Assembly: GCF_030539555.1 (NCBI RefSeq)
Contig: NZ_JAUNXX010000006.1
Location: 1 to 56,110, forward strand
DNA: 56,110 nt
Origin: Methanobrevibacter sp.
GTDB taxonomy: Archaea; Methanobacteriota; Methanobacteria; Methanobacteriales; Methanobacteriaceae
Direction of reading: 5' to 3'
The notes beneath the pieces were generated by a model, which had not been told where the DNA came from, made no database searches, and saw only the letters and a program-made list of their open reading frames with translations. Positions 36,885 to 45,230 of this stretch are shown piece after piece. Numbering within the stretch: the stretch's first letter is position 1; each line of letters opens with the position of its first letter. A program made the translations under genes and the position numbers.

Positions 36885-36927
36885 GAGGAAACCTACCCTA
36901 AAATTTGACTGTTAAAAGATGTCCTCA
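36885..36927 (+). repeat. GAGGAAACCTACC...CCTCA element, copy 2
   Basis: The same length and end sequences as copy 1 (13 identical bases at the left end, CCTCA at the right). It lies 63 bases before the first 37-bp CRISPR-like repeat, in the place where a CRISPR leader would be. Confidence 0.6.
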
Positions 36928-36990
36928 CAACATTTTTAAAAGAAGAAATATAAAGTAATTAAATAAAAATTTAAAGTAAAATTATATAGT

Positions 36991-37027
36991 GTTTGAAACG
37001 TATGTTTTGTTATAAATTATTCAAAAC
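36991..37027 (+). repeat. 37-bp CRISPR-like repeat, copy 1
   Basis: Starts GTTTGAAACGTATGTTTTG and ends AATTATTCAAAAC; the ends are an imperfect inverted repeat of GTTTGAA/TTCAAAAC as in many CRISPR repeats. It lies ~200 bases behind cas1. The copy at 37429 is identical over all 37 bases. Confidence 0.7.
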
Positions 37028-37434
37028 TTGAAGATGGTTTCTTTATAAAAGACAATGAAGGTTCTTTTAGTTTTCCAACAACAAAGGATAAATCTAATCT
37101 TGTAATGTATGAAAAACACTTAAATGAACTTCATGAGGAGAATGAACAATTAAAAAATGAGATTACAAGATTGGAAATAATCGTGGAAAAGTTACAAAAT
37201 AAGGATTTTGATACTTTTGTTGCGAATATGGAGGATTTGCAGAGGATTAATGAAGAGATAAGAAAAGAGAATGAACAGTTAAAACAACAATTGAATGAAC
37301 TTAAAACATATGATGAAGAAGACTTTACAGAAACAGAACACATCAATCATATCTACAAAGAAAAAGGGTTCTGTGGAGTTATAGAATATGCAAAAGACAA
37401 ACTACAACACTATGGTGTAGTAAAAGAAGTTTGA
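37028..37434 (+). pseudogene. Coiled-coil protein fragment caught between two 37-bp repeats
   Basis: A frame open from 36997 runs out of repeat copy 1 and ends at a TGA inside repeat copy 2. The coding-like part reads KLEDGFFIKDNEGSFSFPTT, then MYEKHLNELHEENEQLKNEI (ATG 37105), a Glu/Lys/Asn-rich coiled coil, and GFCGVIEYAKDKLQHYG near the end. Both ends are abrupt at the repeats, as if a piece of a larger gene sits there. If ATG 37105 is used the product has 109 residues. No enzymatic domain seen. Confidence 0.55.
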
Positions 37435-37465
37435 AACGTATGTTTTGTTATAAATTATTCAAAAC
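37429..37465 (+). repeat. 37-bp CRISPR-like repeat, copy 2
   Basis: Identical to copy 1. The bases just after both copies are also similar (ACTTGAAGATGG and ACTTAAGATTATGG). It supplies the stop codon of the preceding fragment. Confidence 0.7.
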
Positions 37466-37536
37466 TTAAGATTATGGATTTGAAATCGATAGATTAATCA
37501 ACTAATTTAAATGCCATTAAAACCAGATATATTTTC

Positions 37537-39066
37537 ATGTTTAAAAAAAAATTAATATTGACCCTAATCTTTTTAATCATTGCATTTAGTGCACTGTCCA
37601 CGGTCAATGCACAAGATTTCAATAACACTGCAGATGCAACTTCTCAAGGAATAATTGATGAAAGTTTAGAGTTAAATGACGGAAATCAAGAAGAATCAAT
37701 AATTGCATCAAACAATTCAATGGATGCCTATGAAACCTCGGAATCAGATTCGTCAATAAATTTAAATAATGATGAAGATTTGATTTCAGAAAATGATAAA
37801 ATTAATATTATTCCAATTACCACTACTGGAGAATATAAAACTGGAGAATTGCTTTTTAAAGTAACTGATGCCAACTATTCACCTTTGGCTTATAAAAATG
37901 TATCAATAACTATCAACAGAGACATAAGTGCCCAATATTCAGGAAAAACAAATTTTGATGGAATCGCTTCATTTAAATTTGGCGACTTGTGGGTATATTC
38001 ACTGGAGGATGGACAACTGAAAGCATCGCCGTTATCAGTTGGAAAATGGAATGTGACACTTAAGGTAACTGACAGCAGCCTAACTCCCACTTCCATCAAT
38101 ATCCCTTTAAATATCACTCCAGCCACAATAAAATTAACAATCACTAATTTGAATCTCGATTATGAATCAGATATACCCATGATAATTACTGCACTAAACA
38201 AAGACAATGAACCTATAAAATATCAAAACCTTCAGATATACATTCCAAATACATTGGACAAATACTATAATTTCACAACTAATGAAAATGGAACCTGTTT
38301 TATTAAAATAAATAAACTAAAACCCGGCATTTATTACTTGGCAATTAACGCAAATGATACTGTTAATTACAAAACATATATTGAAAAATCCGCAACTTTG
38401 GTCATAAGAACACCAATCAGCTTTAAGGCTCCCAAATTAACCACCACATACAAATCAGGTAAATCGTTCCAGGTAAAAGTCATTGATTACGTCAATGAAC
38501 CAGTATCAGGCATTACACTTACCATGAAAATTTACACTAACGGCAAAGCGAAAACCTATAAAATTACCACAAATTCAAAGGGGATTGCCACATTCAAAGA
38601 TGCTTCAAAACTGAATCCCGGCACCCACAAAGTGGTCATAAGTTACTCAAATTCAAAATACAGATGCAAATCCGTTTCAACTTCAATTGTGGTTAACAAA
38701 AAAGCCTTGAAGATTACAGCCATTTCAAAAAAATACACCTCATGCGGCGAGGTTCACATTAAGGTTAAGGAAGGAAGCAAACCAATAAATAAGATTAAAC
38801 TTAATATAAAAGTTTACACCGGCCGTTCATATAAGAATTACAATGTTCTTACAGGATATGATAAGAAAACCTATAAAAGCAATGGAATTTCTTTGATTTC
38901 ATCCAATGTTTTTTCAGTTGGAAGCCATAAGGTTAAGATAACTGTTGTAAGTCCATATTATAAAGGATCTGTCATTTCTTATTTGAAAATACTTCCAATT
39001 AACAAAAAGTATGCACCATATACAGGCGTTATGAGTAACGGCAAACTAATCAAATACGTTAGCTAG
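37537..39066 (+). CDS. Secreted Ig-like surface protein
   Basis: 509 residues. The signal peptide covers residues 1-25 (ILTLIFLIIAFSALSTVNA). An acidic Ser/Asn-rich stretch is followed by about four Ig-like repeats with the pattern GEYKTGELLFKVTDANYSPL, SDIPMIITALNKDNEPIKYQ, GKSFQVKVIDYVNEPVSGIT and DGIASFKF / NGTCFIKI / KGIATFKD turns. The typical end (KKYAPYTGVMSNGKLIKYVS) shows no membrane anchor. It is probably a wall-associated adhesin-like protein. It appears intact although it lies between two CRISPR-like repeats. Confidence 0.82.
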   Translation: MFKKKLILTLIFLIIAFSALSTVNAQDFNNTADATSQGIIDESLELNDGNQEESIIASNNSMDAYETSESDSSINLNNDEDLISENDKINIIPITTTGEYKTGELLFKVTDANYSPLAYKNVSITINRDISAQYSGKTNFDGIASFKFGDLWVYSLEDGQLKASPLSVGKWNVTLKVTDSSLTPTSINIPLNITPATIKLTITNLNLDYESDIPMIITALNKDNEPIKYQNLQIYIPNTLDKYYNFTTNENGTCFIKINKLKPGIYYLAINANDTVNYKTYIEKSATLVIRTPISFKAPKLTTTYKSGKSFQVKVIDYVNEPVSGITLTMKIYTNGKAKTYKITTNSKGIATFKDASKLNPGTHKVVISYSNSKYRCKSVSTSIVVNKKALKITAISKKYTSCGEVHIKVKEGSKPINKIKLNIKVYTGRSYKNYNVLTGYDKKTYKSNGISLISSNVFSVGSHKVKITVVSPYYKGSVISYLKILPINKKYAPYTGVMSNGKLIKYVS

Positions 39067-39096
39067 AGATTTTTTCATTTAATCTCTATTTTTTTT
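39064..39096 (+). terminator. Hairpin terminator
   Basis: TAGAGATT (39064-39071) pairs with AATCTCTA (39081-39088), followed by a T run, right at the stop of the surface protein gene. Confidence 0.75.
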
Positions 39097-39134
39097 AATT
39101 TTAATCAAAACATTTATATACAATTTTTTACTAC

Positions 39135-39171
39135 GTTTGAAAAGTATGTTTTGTTTTGAATTATTCAAAAC
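39135..39171 (+). repeat. 37-bp CRISPR-like repeat, copy 3
   Basis: Differs from copy 1 at repeat positions 9, 22 and 24; both ends are conserved. It lies between a terminator and the promoter of the Mur ligase-like gene. Confidence 0.65.
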
Positions 39172-39279
39172 AAATCAAAAATTAAGTTGACGACATTGTA
39201 ATAAACTGATAGAATTAATAAATATTTAAATCTTAATGAACAATATTATAATTAAGTAGTTAATTATATGGTGAAGATT

Positions 39280-40668
39280 ATGAATTATTTAGTTGTGGGC
39301 GCCGGAAACGCAAGCAGGCCTGTTGCAAGACTGCTCAATTATCTGGGTCATAATGTTGTAATGACTGATTTGAAGGAACTGTACGAATTCAAACCCATCT
39401 ATCAGAATTGGATTCAAAAGATGGGTGAGGAAGGAGTAATACTTGATTTGAAAAATCCGAATCCTACACTTGACGGAATCGAGGCAGTATATGTTCCACC
39501 CACATTGCCGAAAACTGCTCCAATAGCAAAGCTCATTGACGAAAGTGACGTCAAGATTCTCACAAACGAGGAGTTCTCCCAGATGATAAATGACCTCATA
39601 AGCGTCGACATAATCGGAATCACCGGATCAATGGGTAAAACCACAATAACAACTCTTATCACAAGCGTATTCAATGAAGCAGGATATGACGTGTGGTCAT
39701 GCTCTTCACTTGCAAACAACCTTGTTTCAGAAACAATAATTGATGGAATCGTAACAGGAAAGGCTGATGAATGCGACATTGCAGTATTTGAACTTCCCCA
39801 CGGTTCACTCGGATTGCTTGAAAAGCTTAACATAAAAATAGGAGTGCTGTCCTATCTCACACCTGAACACCTGAACGAATTCGAAGGATCCTATGACAAG
39901 TATCAGATGCGCAAGCTCATAATGCAGGACATTTCACAAACTTTCATTGCAAATGCAGAATGTGCCAACGAAACAGACCTTTTAAGAGATGATACAATAT
40001 TCTATGCCCTTGACAAAGATGTTGATTTTTCAGGAACCATGCAGGACAATCAGATTACCATCACATATGCTGACAGCCAATTCACATCCCCATTCTATAT
40101 GATGAGCTACTTTTTTGAAAATGCAGTCGGAGCTGCTGCTGTTGGAATTAACTACGGCCTTACAGAGGAAGACATCATAAAAGGATTGACAGAATTCAAG
40201 GGAATATCGGCACACATGGAAGATTTCGGAGACTATAACGGAAGACAGGTCATTGTCGATGCCGCTTTCCTTCCAGACGGCATAAGAACCACTCTCGATT
40301 ACTTTGAAGGAGAGAATCTTGTGGTATTTCTCGACCACTTCGACACATCATGGGTTAGGGACAAACATGAGGTAGGCCTTATTCTGGATGAATACGACAA
40401 CATCAAGGCAGTTCTTGCAAGCGGATTTGACGAGTCAATTCAGGAAGTGGACCTTCCTATTGCAGAAGAGATTCTAAATGCGATTACAAAGCATGACATT
40501 GTAAAGGTTGCAACCGAATCCCTTGAAGAGGCAGCTGCCCTATCATTCAAATATTCCGAACCCGGAGACATCATCCTTCACATGGGACCTCTCATATCCT
40601 TTGACAGGGAAAACATTGTAAATAAGATAAGGATAGGTCTTGAGGACGGAAAAAGACGTTACAAATAG
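39280..40668 (+). CDS. Mur ligase family protein, possibly coenzyme F430 synthase
   Basis: 462 residues from ATG 39280, chosen because GGTGA lies 6 bases upstream (an ATG at 39268 overlaps that site). It has an N-terminal Rossmann-like domain (YLVVGAGNASRPVARLLNYL), a central ATP-binding domain with P-loop GITGSMGKTTITTL, FELPHGSLGLLE and LTPEHLNEF, and a C-terminal ligase domain (VDAAFLPDGIRTTLDYF). The N terminus suggests CfbE, the MurD-like enzyme closing the last step of coenzyme F430 synthesis. A pseudomurein peptide ligase is the alternative. The gene is complete and looks native. Confidence 0.7.
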   Translation: MNYLVVGAGNASRPVARLLNYLGHNVVMTDLKELYEFKPIYQNWIQKMGEEGVILDLKNPNPTLDGIEAVYVPPTLPKTAPIAKLIDESDVKILTNEEFSQMINDLISVDIIGITGSMGKTTITTLITSVFNEAGYDVWSCSSLANNLVSETIIDGIVTGKADECDIAVFELPHGSLGLLEKLNIKIGVLSYLTPEHLNEFEGSYDKYQMRKLIMQDISQTFIANAECANETDLLRDDTIFYALDKDVDFSGTMQDNQITITYADSQFTSPFYMMSYFFENAVGAAAVGINYGLTEEDIIKGLTEFKGISAHMEDFGDYNGRQVIVDAAFLPDGIRTTLDYFEGENLVVFLDHFDTSWVRDKHEVGLILDEYDNIKAVLASGFDESIQEVDLPIAEEILNAITKHDIVKVATESLEEAAALSFKYSEPGDIILHMGPLISFDRENIVNKIRIGLEDGKRRYK

Positions 40669-40794
40669 CTTTTGCAACCTACTTTTCAAGAAAGTTTTCA
40701 TATTGACTTTTCCACTCTAAAGGAAAACAAAGGCAAAGACAACTGAATAATTGCATTACATATCTTATACATTATTTTCTAGTTTTTTACATTC

Positions 40795-41139
40795 TTAGAA
40801 ATTATTCAATTGCCCAAAGATACCACGACTATTCATAGCATCTATTGTATAACCATTACCGTCAATAGTTATTTTACCATTAATGTCGATTTTTTGAATT
40901 GATCCATCAGCAGGTTCATTATAGACATAATTTCTATCCAATACAAGAGTGTTGTCTGTATCAATATAATTATTAATCAAATTTTGAAGGGCAGTGAAGT
41001 TTCCATCAGAATTAGCGCTTAAAATTTCATCGTTTGCAGCACTTGCAACTTCATCTGTACCATTATCGGCTGCGCTTACAGCACTTACACTTAAAAGAAT
41101 TATAATTGCCAATATTAAGATTAACTTTTTGCTTTTCGT
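40795..41139 (-). pseudogene. Truncated adhesin-like protein with ACG at the start position
   Basis: AAGGAGGTGA at 41154-41145 is followed 5 bases later by ACG, AAA, AGC and a signal peptide (LILAIIILLSVSAVSAAD-like). No ATG is in frame, so ATG has probably mutated to ACG, or ACG is used weakly. After an acidic spacer comes the start of a parallel beta-helix adhesin (KIDINGKITIDGNGYTIDAM), which stops after ~105 residues, whereas such proteins usually run to many hundreds. Both signs point to a decayed gene. Confidence 0.6.
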
Positions 41140-41292
41140 ATTCTCACCTCCTTTTAAATTGTTAAGTTAACCAAGTAAACAGATAAATAATAACGTTTAC
41201 TCATTTAATGCGATTATAAAAAATATTTAAATATTGGGATTTAAACGGCAAAAAATGGATTTGGATAATGTAAAATAAAAAAATAAATATTT

Positions 41293-41345
41293 ATCTTGGG
41301 AGTGCAAGAATACCTCATCTTCTTAAGGTGAGGATGAATTTCACA
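41293..41345 (+). mobile_element. IS200/IS605-type end hairpin (omegaRNA-like)
   Basis: CCTCATCTT (41313-41321) pairs with AAGGTGAGG (41325-41333) over a 3-base loop (one G-T pair), followed by GATGAATTTCAC. This resembles the hairpin-plus-tail at the right end of TnpB elements, where the omegaRNA ends. Here it lies ~130 bases upstream of a tnpB fragment, not downstream, so it may belong to another lost copy. Confidence 0.4.
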
Positions 41346-41461
41346 AAAAGGGAAGGAGGTCATTACTTTTCATTTGCTCTTGCTAATTTTTAATATATGT
41401 CTTATAAGCATATATTGTATTTGTACCCATTGATTATTATTTTTATGTGTGGTGTTAATGA

Positions 41462-41905
41462 ATGGTTGTTAAAGTTGTTAATAAAGGTTTGGAGGTGCGT
41501 TTGTATCCTAATGAGAATATGGTCAATGTTCTTAATCAGAATATTGGTAATGCACGCTTTACATGGAATCATCTTCTGGATGAGTACCAAAAGATCAATT
41601 CACTGTTTATACATCACAACAATAAAAAAATTAAAGTGCAACATGACTACTTTCAATACTATGTTGAATATGCTTAAAAAAGAGCATTCTTTTTTACGGC
41701 TCTCAGAATCCAGCACTTTACAACAAGTATTTCGTGACCTTATTAATGCTTTTAACAAATTTTTCAATGAAGGTAACGGTTATCCCAAGTTTAAAAACAA
41801 AAACCATAGCAAGCATTCTTTCAGGATACAAAACAATAAAAATATCCGAATAAAAGATAATTTGATTGTTTTTCCAAAAATCGGACCAATATACTTCCGA
41901 ACAAG
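41462..41905 (+). pseudogene. tnpB: TnpB (IS605 OrfB) fragment, frameshifted and 3'-truncated
   Basis: Starts at ATG 41462 with the usual TnpB N terminus (GLEVRLYPNENMVNVLNQNI, then FTWNHLLDEYQ). The frame is lost at about 41630-41650 and continues in another as NTMLNMLKKEHSFLRLSESS, LQQVFRDLINAFNKFF and YPKFKNKNHSKHSFR. It stops being TnpB-like exactly where repeat copy 4 begins (IYFRTR then repeat). The RuvC nuclease part is absent, so no activity is expected. Confidence 0.75.
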
Positions 41906-41942
41906 GTTTGAAACGTATGTTTTGTTAGGAATTATTCAAAAC
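41906..41942 (+). repeat. 37-bp CRISPR-like repeat, copy 4
   Basis: Differs from copy 1 only at repeat positions 23 and 24. It directly abuts the truncated tnpB, ~5.1 kb from cas1. Confidence 0.65.
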
Positions 41943-42008
41943 AAAAAAATCCCGTTTTCATCACCTTTAAAAAAATTATTTGAGCAAAAATAAAATTGTT
42001 ACTTTTAG

Positions 42009-42227
42009 TCATGCAAAATGTGCATATGCATCGTATGCGGAAAATATTCTTATGATTATTCCAACGATTGTCTGAACAATAATTATACCTGTAAATAGAA
42101 GTGCAAACCATATGATTAAAAATCCGATTAAAAACTTCAAACCTCTTCCAATTTCTCCTTTAATCAATTGTCCAAGTCCAGGTACGAAAAAAGAACAAAT
42201 TGCCCTAATAAATTTATCCCCATCCAT
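42009..42227 (-). CDS. Small membrane protein (TM2-like)
   Basis: 72 residues from ATG 42227, with GGTGA just upstream; an ATG at 42239 would overlap that site. Two membrane segments flank a short turn. The motif FFVPGLGQLIKGEIGRGLKF is typical of small TM2-like or DUF5683-like proteins. The function is unknown. Confidence 0.65.
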   Translation of the reverse strand: MDGDKFIRAICSFFVPGLGQLIKGEIGRGLKFLIGFLIIWFALLFTGIIIVQTIVGIIIRIFSAYDAYAHFA

Positions 42228-42312
42228 ATTATTCACCATAATAACCTATGAATTTAATTCTATTTTTCATTGTATTTGATTGTATTCAATTATAGTGTAA
42301 TTTGTAATAAGT

Positions 42313-43281
42313 TTAGATTACTTCAAAATCAATGAGTCTTATTTTATTGGAGAGCAATTTGGGGTCATCATCTATTTTTTCGGATAGTCTGGTGGTGATG
42401 TACTTTTTGTTGTCATCCGGAAAAACTGTTGCAATTTTTAACTCATCACTGTCCATTAGAACACTTGCAATGAAGTTTGCTCCACTGGAAATGCCTATTC
42501 CCAAACCGAATTCCTTAGCTATTCTTTTAGACATGTTGATTGCATCGCAGTCATGTATTAAAACAATGTCGTCGATCAAATCCTCATCGACAATTCCCGG
42601 AATAAAGTCATCACCTATTCCTTCAATCAGGTGTGATCCCTCTTCCATTCCCATTTTAAGAATGGATAATGTGGACGGTTCAAGGGCAAATACTTTGGAA
42701 TCAGGATTGTTGTCCTTTAATCTTTTGCCTATGCCCATCAATGTTCCTCCGGTTCCAATTCCTGAAACAAATGCATTAATGTCATTTACTGAATCGAGTA
42801 TTTCCTGACCTGTTGTTTTATATTGGGCTTCTACATTCAATTCATTATCAAATTGGAGTGGTCTGAATGCGCCTGTTTTGTTGGCGAAGTCTTCAGCAAG
42901 TTCAAGTGCTTTTTTGAATCCGCCATCTTCTTTGGAAACCAGATGTACATGGGCACCATACATTTCTATGAGTTTTCTTCTCTCAAGAGACACCCAGTCG
43001 GGCATGAAAATATGGACGTCGTGACCGAAAAGCGCTCCGATGGCACTGAAGGCAATGCCAGTGTTTCCGCTTGTTACCTCTACAATGGATTGTCCATCAA
43101 CCAGGTTGCCATTTTTCCGTTCGGTTTCTATGATGTATAATGCAATCCTATCTTTTATGCTTCCGGAATAATTGTAGAATTCGAGCTTAGTATATATGCT
43201 GCCTAATTTTCCTTCATATTCATAGTTAATCTTTATCAGGGGCGTATTTCCAACTAACTTTCCAACATTCATAACATTCAA
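42313..43281 (-). CDS. Cysteine synthase-like PLP enzyme (CysK/CysM family)
   Basis: 322 residues. The PLP lysine is K43 in YSGSIKDR. The phosphate-binding and substrate loops are VEVTSGNTGIAF and SGIGTGGTLMG, with GISSGAN near the C terminus. Family fold type II: beta-replacement of an activated serine by sulfide to give cysteine. The acceptor (O-acetylserine or O-phosphoserine) and a cystathionine synthase role cannot be told apart here. It stands alone between convergent and divergent neighbours. Confidence 0.87.
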   Translation of the reverse strand: MNVMNVGKLVGNTPLIKINYEYEGKLGSIYTKLEFYNYSGSIKDRIALYIIETERKNGNLVDGQSIVEVTSGNTGIAFSAIGALFGHDVHIFMPDWVSLERRKLIEMYGAHVHLVSKEDGGFKKALELAEDFANKTGAFRPLQFDNELNVEAQYKTTGQEILDSVNDINAFVSGIGTGGTLMGIGKRLKDNNPDSKVFALEPSTLSILKMGMEEGSHLIEGIGDDFIPGIVDEDLIDDIVLIHDCDAINMSKRIAKEFGLGIGISSGANFIASVLMDSDELKIATVFPDDNKKYITTRLSEKIDDDPKLLSNKIRLIDFEVI

Positions 43282-43379
43282 TCCAATTTAATAATATAAT
43301 ACTATTATATATTGACATCATTAATATAAAATACTTTTTTTGAAAAATTTATAGTCTTGAAAATTATAATATATATTCA

Positions 43380-44039
43380 ATGAGAAATAAGGATTATCCC
43401 AATGATGAGTTATTGATTAATGCAAGAAAGCCTGAAGGCAATTTGGGCAGTGAATTAATTGATGATATGAATGAAAATCATGAAGCGTTATGTAAGTGGA
43501 GTCTGGGTCATTTGGACATGACCGGAGATGATGTTATTCTGGATATTGGCTGTGGAGGAGGAGTAAATGTGGAGAGATTTCTAAAAATGACCAGCGACAA
43601 GGTTTTCGGCGTCGACTACTCACAGCTATCAGTTGAAAGATCCATTGATTTAAATCTGTCCTCTATTGAAGAGGAAAGATGTGAAATTATCAGGGCATCT
43701 GTCAGCGAATTGCCGTTCGAAGACCGTTCATTTGATATTGTCACTGCTTTTGAAACAGTTTATTTTTGGCCGGATTTTGTAAATGACTTAAAGGAGATTG
43801 GAAGAGTTTTAAAAGATGACGGGATTATTTTCATTGCCAATGAAGCACTTCCAAATGAAGATGATGAACGCCAGAAACATATTGTTGAGCTGTTGGATAT
43901 GAAAATTTATTCTCAGGACGAACTGGAGAGGTCTTTACGCGAAGCGGGTTTTTCCACCATCAAAAGCTTTGTTAAAGAGTCCAAGGATTCATTCACAGGT
44001 GATGATGCTGATTGGATTTGTGTTATTGCCCGTAACTGA
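43380..44039 (+). CDS. Class I SAM-dependent methyltransferase
   Basis: 219 residues. Motif I is VILDIGCGGGVNVERF, the acidic end of beta2 is VFGVDYSQLS, and LPFEDRSFDIVTAFETVYFW is the motif typical of Methyltransf_11. DLKEIGRVLKDDGIIFIANE completes the fold. The substrate is unknown. No Shine-Dalgarno is seen; TATA-like sequence lies ~20-45 bases upstream, suggesting a leaderless or short-leader transcript. Confidence 0.88.
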   Translation: MRNKDYPNDELLINARKPEGNLGSELIDDMNENHEALCKWSLGHLDMTGDDVILDIGCGGGVNVERFLKMTSDKVFGVDYSQLSVERSIDLNLSSIEEERCEIIRASVSELPFEDRSFDIVTAFETVYFWPDFVNDLKEIGRVLKDDGIIFIANEALPNEDDERQKHIVELLDMKIYSQDELERSLREAGFSTIKSFVKESKDSFTGDDADWICVIARN

Positions 44040-44382
44040 TTTTTTTGATAACAAACCAACAGTATATGGATGAATTGGCATTGTATCTATGACCACATAC
44101 TATTTACTAGGAGAAATTTTCAAATCTTTCGATTCCACTGCAATGCGTATTCATTGAGCATATTGCATGCAAAAGCCACTGCTGATGAAGAAATTTACGG
44201 CAAAATTGATGAAGATGGGTTGGATTTGAAAAAATGACTTTCCAAAACTTCCAATGTACATTTTATTACAACAAAAGTTTATATAACAAGTGACATATAT
44301 TAAGTATGTAAAATAATTATTTCAGAAATATAAAATATTAAAAAATATATATTAAAAATAAAGTGAAATAAAAGTTGATAAA
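44040..44382 (+). other. Intergenic region with gene remnants and the pdx kinase promoter
   Basis: Short coding-like scraps lie here: MTTYYLLGEIFKSFDSTAMR at ~44088-44156 and, in another frame, HAKATADEEIYGKIDEDGLD up to ~44237. They could be pieces of a decayed gene; no family recognised. TATA-like GTTTATATAAC at ~44276 is probably the promoter of the gene at 44383, with a leader of ~70-80 bases. Confidence 0.4.
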
Positions 44383-45228
44383 ATGAACGAAACAACAAAA
44401 ATATTAACCATTCAAGACATATCATGTTATGGACAGTGCTCCATAACAGTTGCATTACCTATCGTATCTGCATTCGGGATAGAAACTGCAATCCTTCCTT
44501 CTGCTGTTTTGTCCACACATACTGCAGGCTTTACAGATTTCACAGTCAGGGACTTGACTGAAGACCTTCCGGAAATCAGAAAACACTGGGAAAAAGAAGA
44601 AATATACTTCGACGCAATATACACAGGATTCATCGCTTCAATCGAACAATTGGATTATATTAAAGATATTATAAATTCACGATTAAAACCTGGAGGATAT
44701 GTATTCGTTGACCCTGCTATGGCTGACCATGGCGAATTCTATAACGGTTTTGACCAGGAATTCGCAGATAAAATGGGAGAGCTCTGCAAATTAGGAGATT
44801 TCGTCCTTCCAAACACAACTGAAGCATGCTACTTATTACATAAACCATGGAAAGAGGAATTCACAAGAGAAGAAATGTTGGAAATGGCAAATGAACTTTC
44901 ACAATTCACCAAAAGACATGTAATCCTAAAAGGAGATACACACAAGGAAAATGAACTGGGAATGATTGTGTTGGATAAAGAAAAATCATCCGCAGAAGTA
45001 GTCTACAATGATAAAATAGATTATGTGTCTCATGGAACAGGAGACGTGTTTGCCTCTGCATTTGTAGGATCAACCATGATTGGTAAAACACCTTGTGAAG
45101 CTGCAAAGATAGCGGGTGAATTCACCAAAAGAGCAATAGAAAAAACTGTCGGCGATGAAAATCATAAATACGGAGTTAAATTTGAAAAAGTACTCCCTCA
45201 CTTATGTGAATTGATAAAAAATATATGA
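44383..45228 (+). CDS. Pyridoxamine / pyridoxal kinase-like protein (PfkB-ThiD fold)
   Basis: 281 residues. It starts ILTIQDISCYGQCSITVALP and continues PSAVLSTHTAGF, YTGFIAS and YVFVDPAMADHGEFY, as in PdxY/PdxK kinases. The phosphate-binding end VSHGTGDVFASAFVGS has the catalytic Asp of GTGD. It salvages vitamin B6 to pyridoxal 5'-phosphate by ATP-dependent phosphorylation. It stands alone with its own terminator. A hydroxymethylpyrimidine kinase role is less likely, given the N-terminal motif. Confidence 0.85.
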   Translation: MNETTKILTIQDISCYGQCSITVALPIVSAFGIETAILPSAVLSTHTAGFTDFTVRDLTEDLPEIRKHWEKEEIYFDAIYTGFIASIEQLDYIKDIINSRLKPGGYVFVDPAMADHGEFYNGFDQEFADKMGELCKLGDFVLPNTTEACYLLHKPWKEEFTREEMLEMANELSQFTKRHVILKGDTHKENELGMIVLDKEKSSAEVVYNDKIDYVSHGTGDVFASAFVGSTMIGKTPCEAAKIAGEFTKRAIEKTVGDENHKYGVKFEKVLPHLCELIKNI

Positions 45229-45230
45229 TG

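Noticed and set aside
36794..36927. Calling the two GAGGAAACCTACC elements a CRISPR array
   Set aside because: Only two copies, with poorly conserved centres. They are listed as repeats only.
35295..41290. Nearly identical TAAAATAAAAAAATAA stretches near 35303 and 41271, possibly element ends
   Set aside because: Low-complexity AT sequence of this kind is expected by chance in such DNA, and no other sequence is shared.
41352..41400. Strong GGAAGGAGGT at about 41352 as the start of a small gene
   Set aside because: No start codon with an open frame follows at a useful distance.
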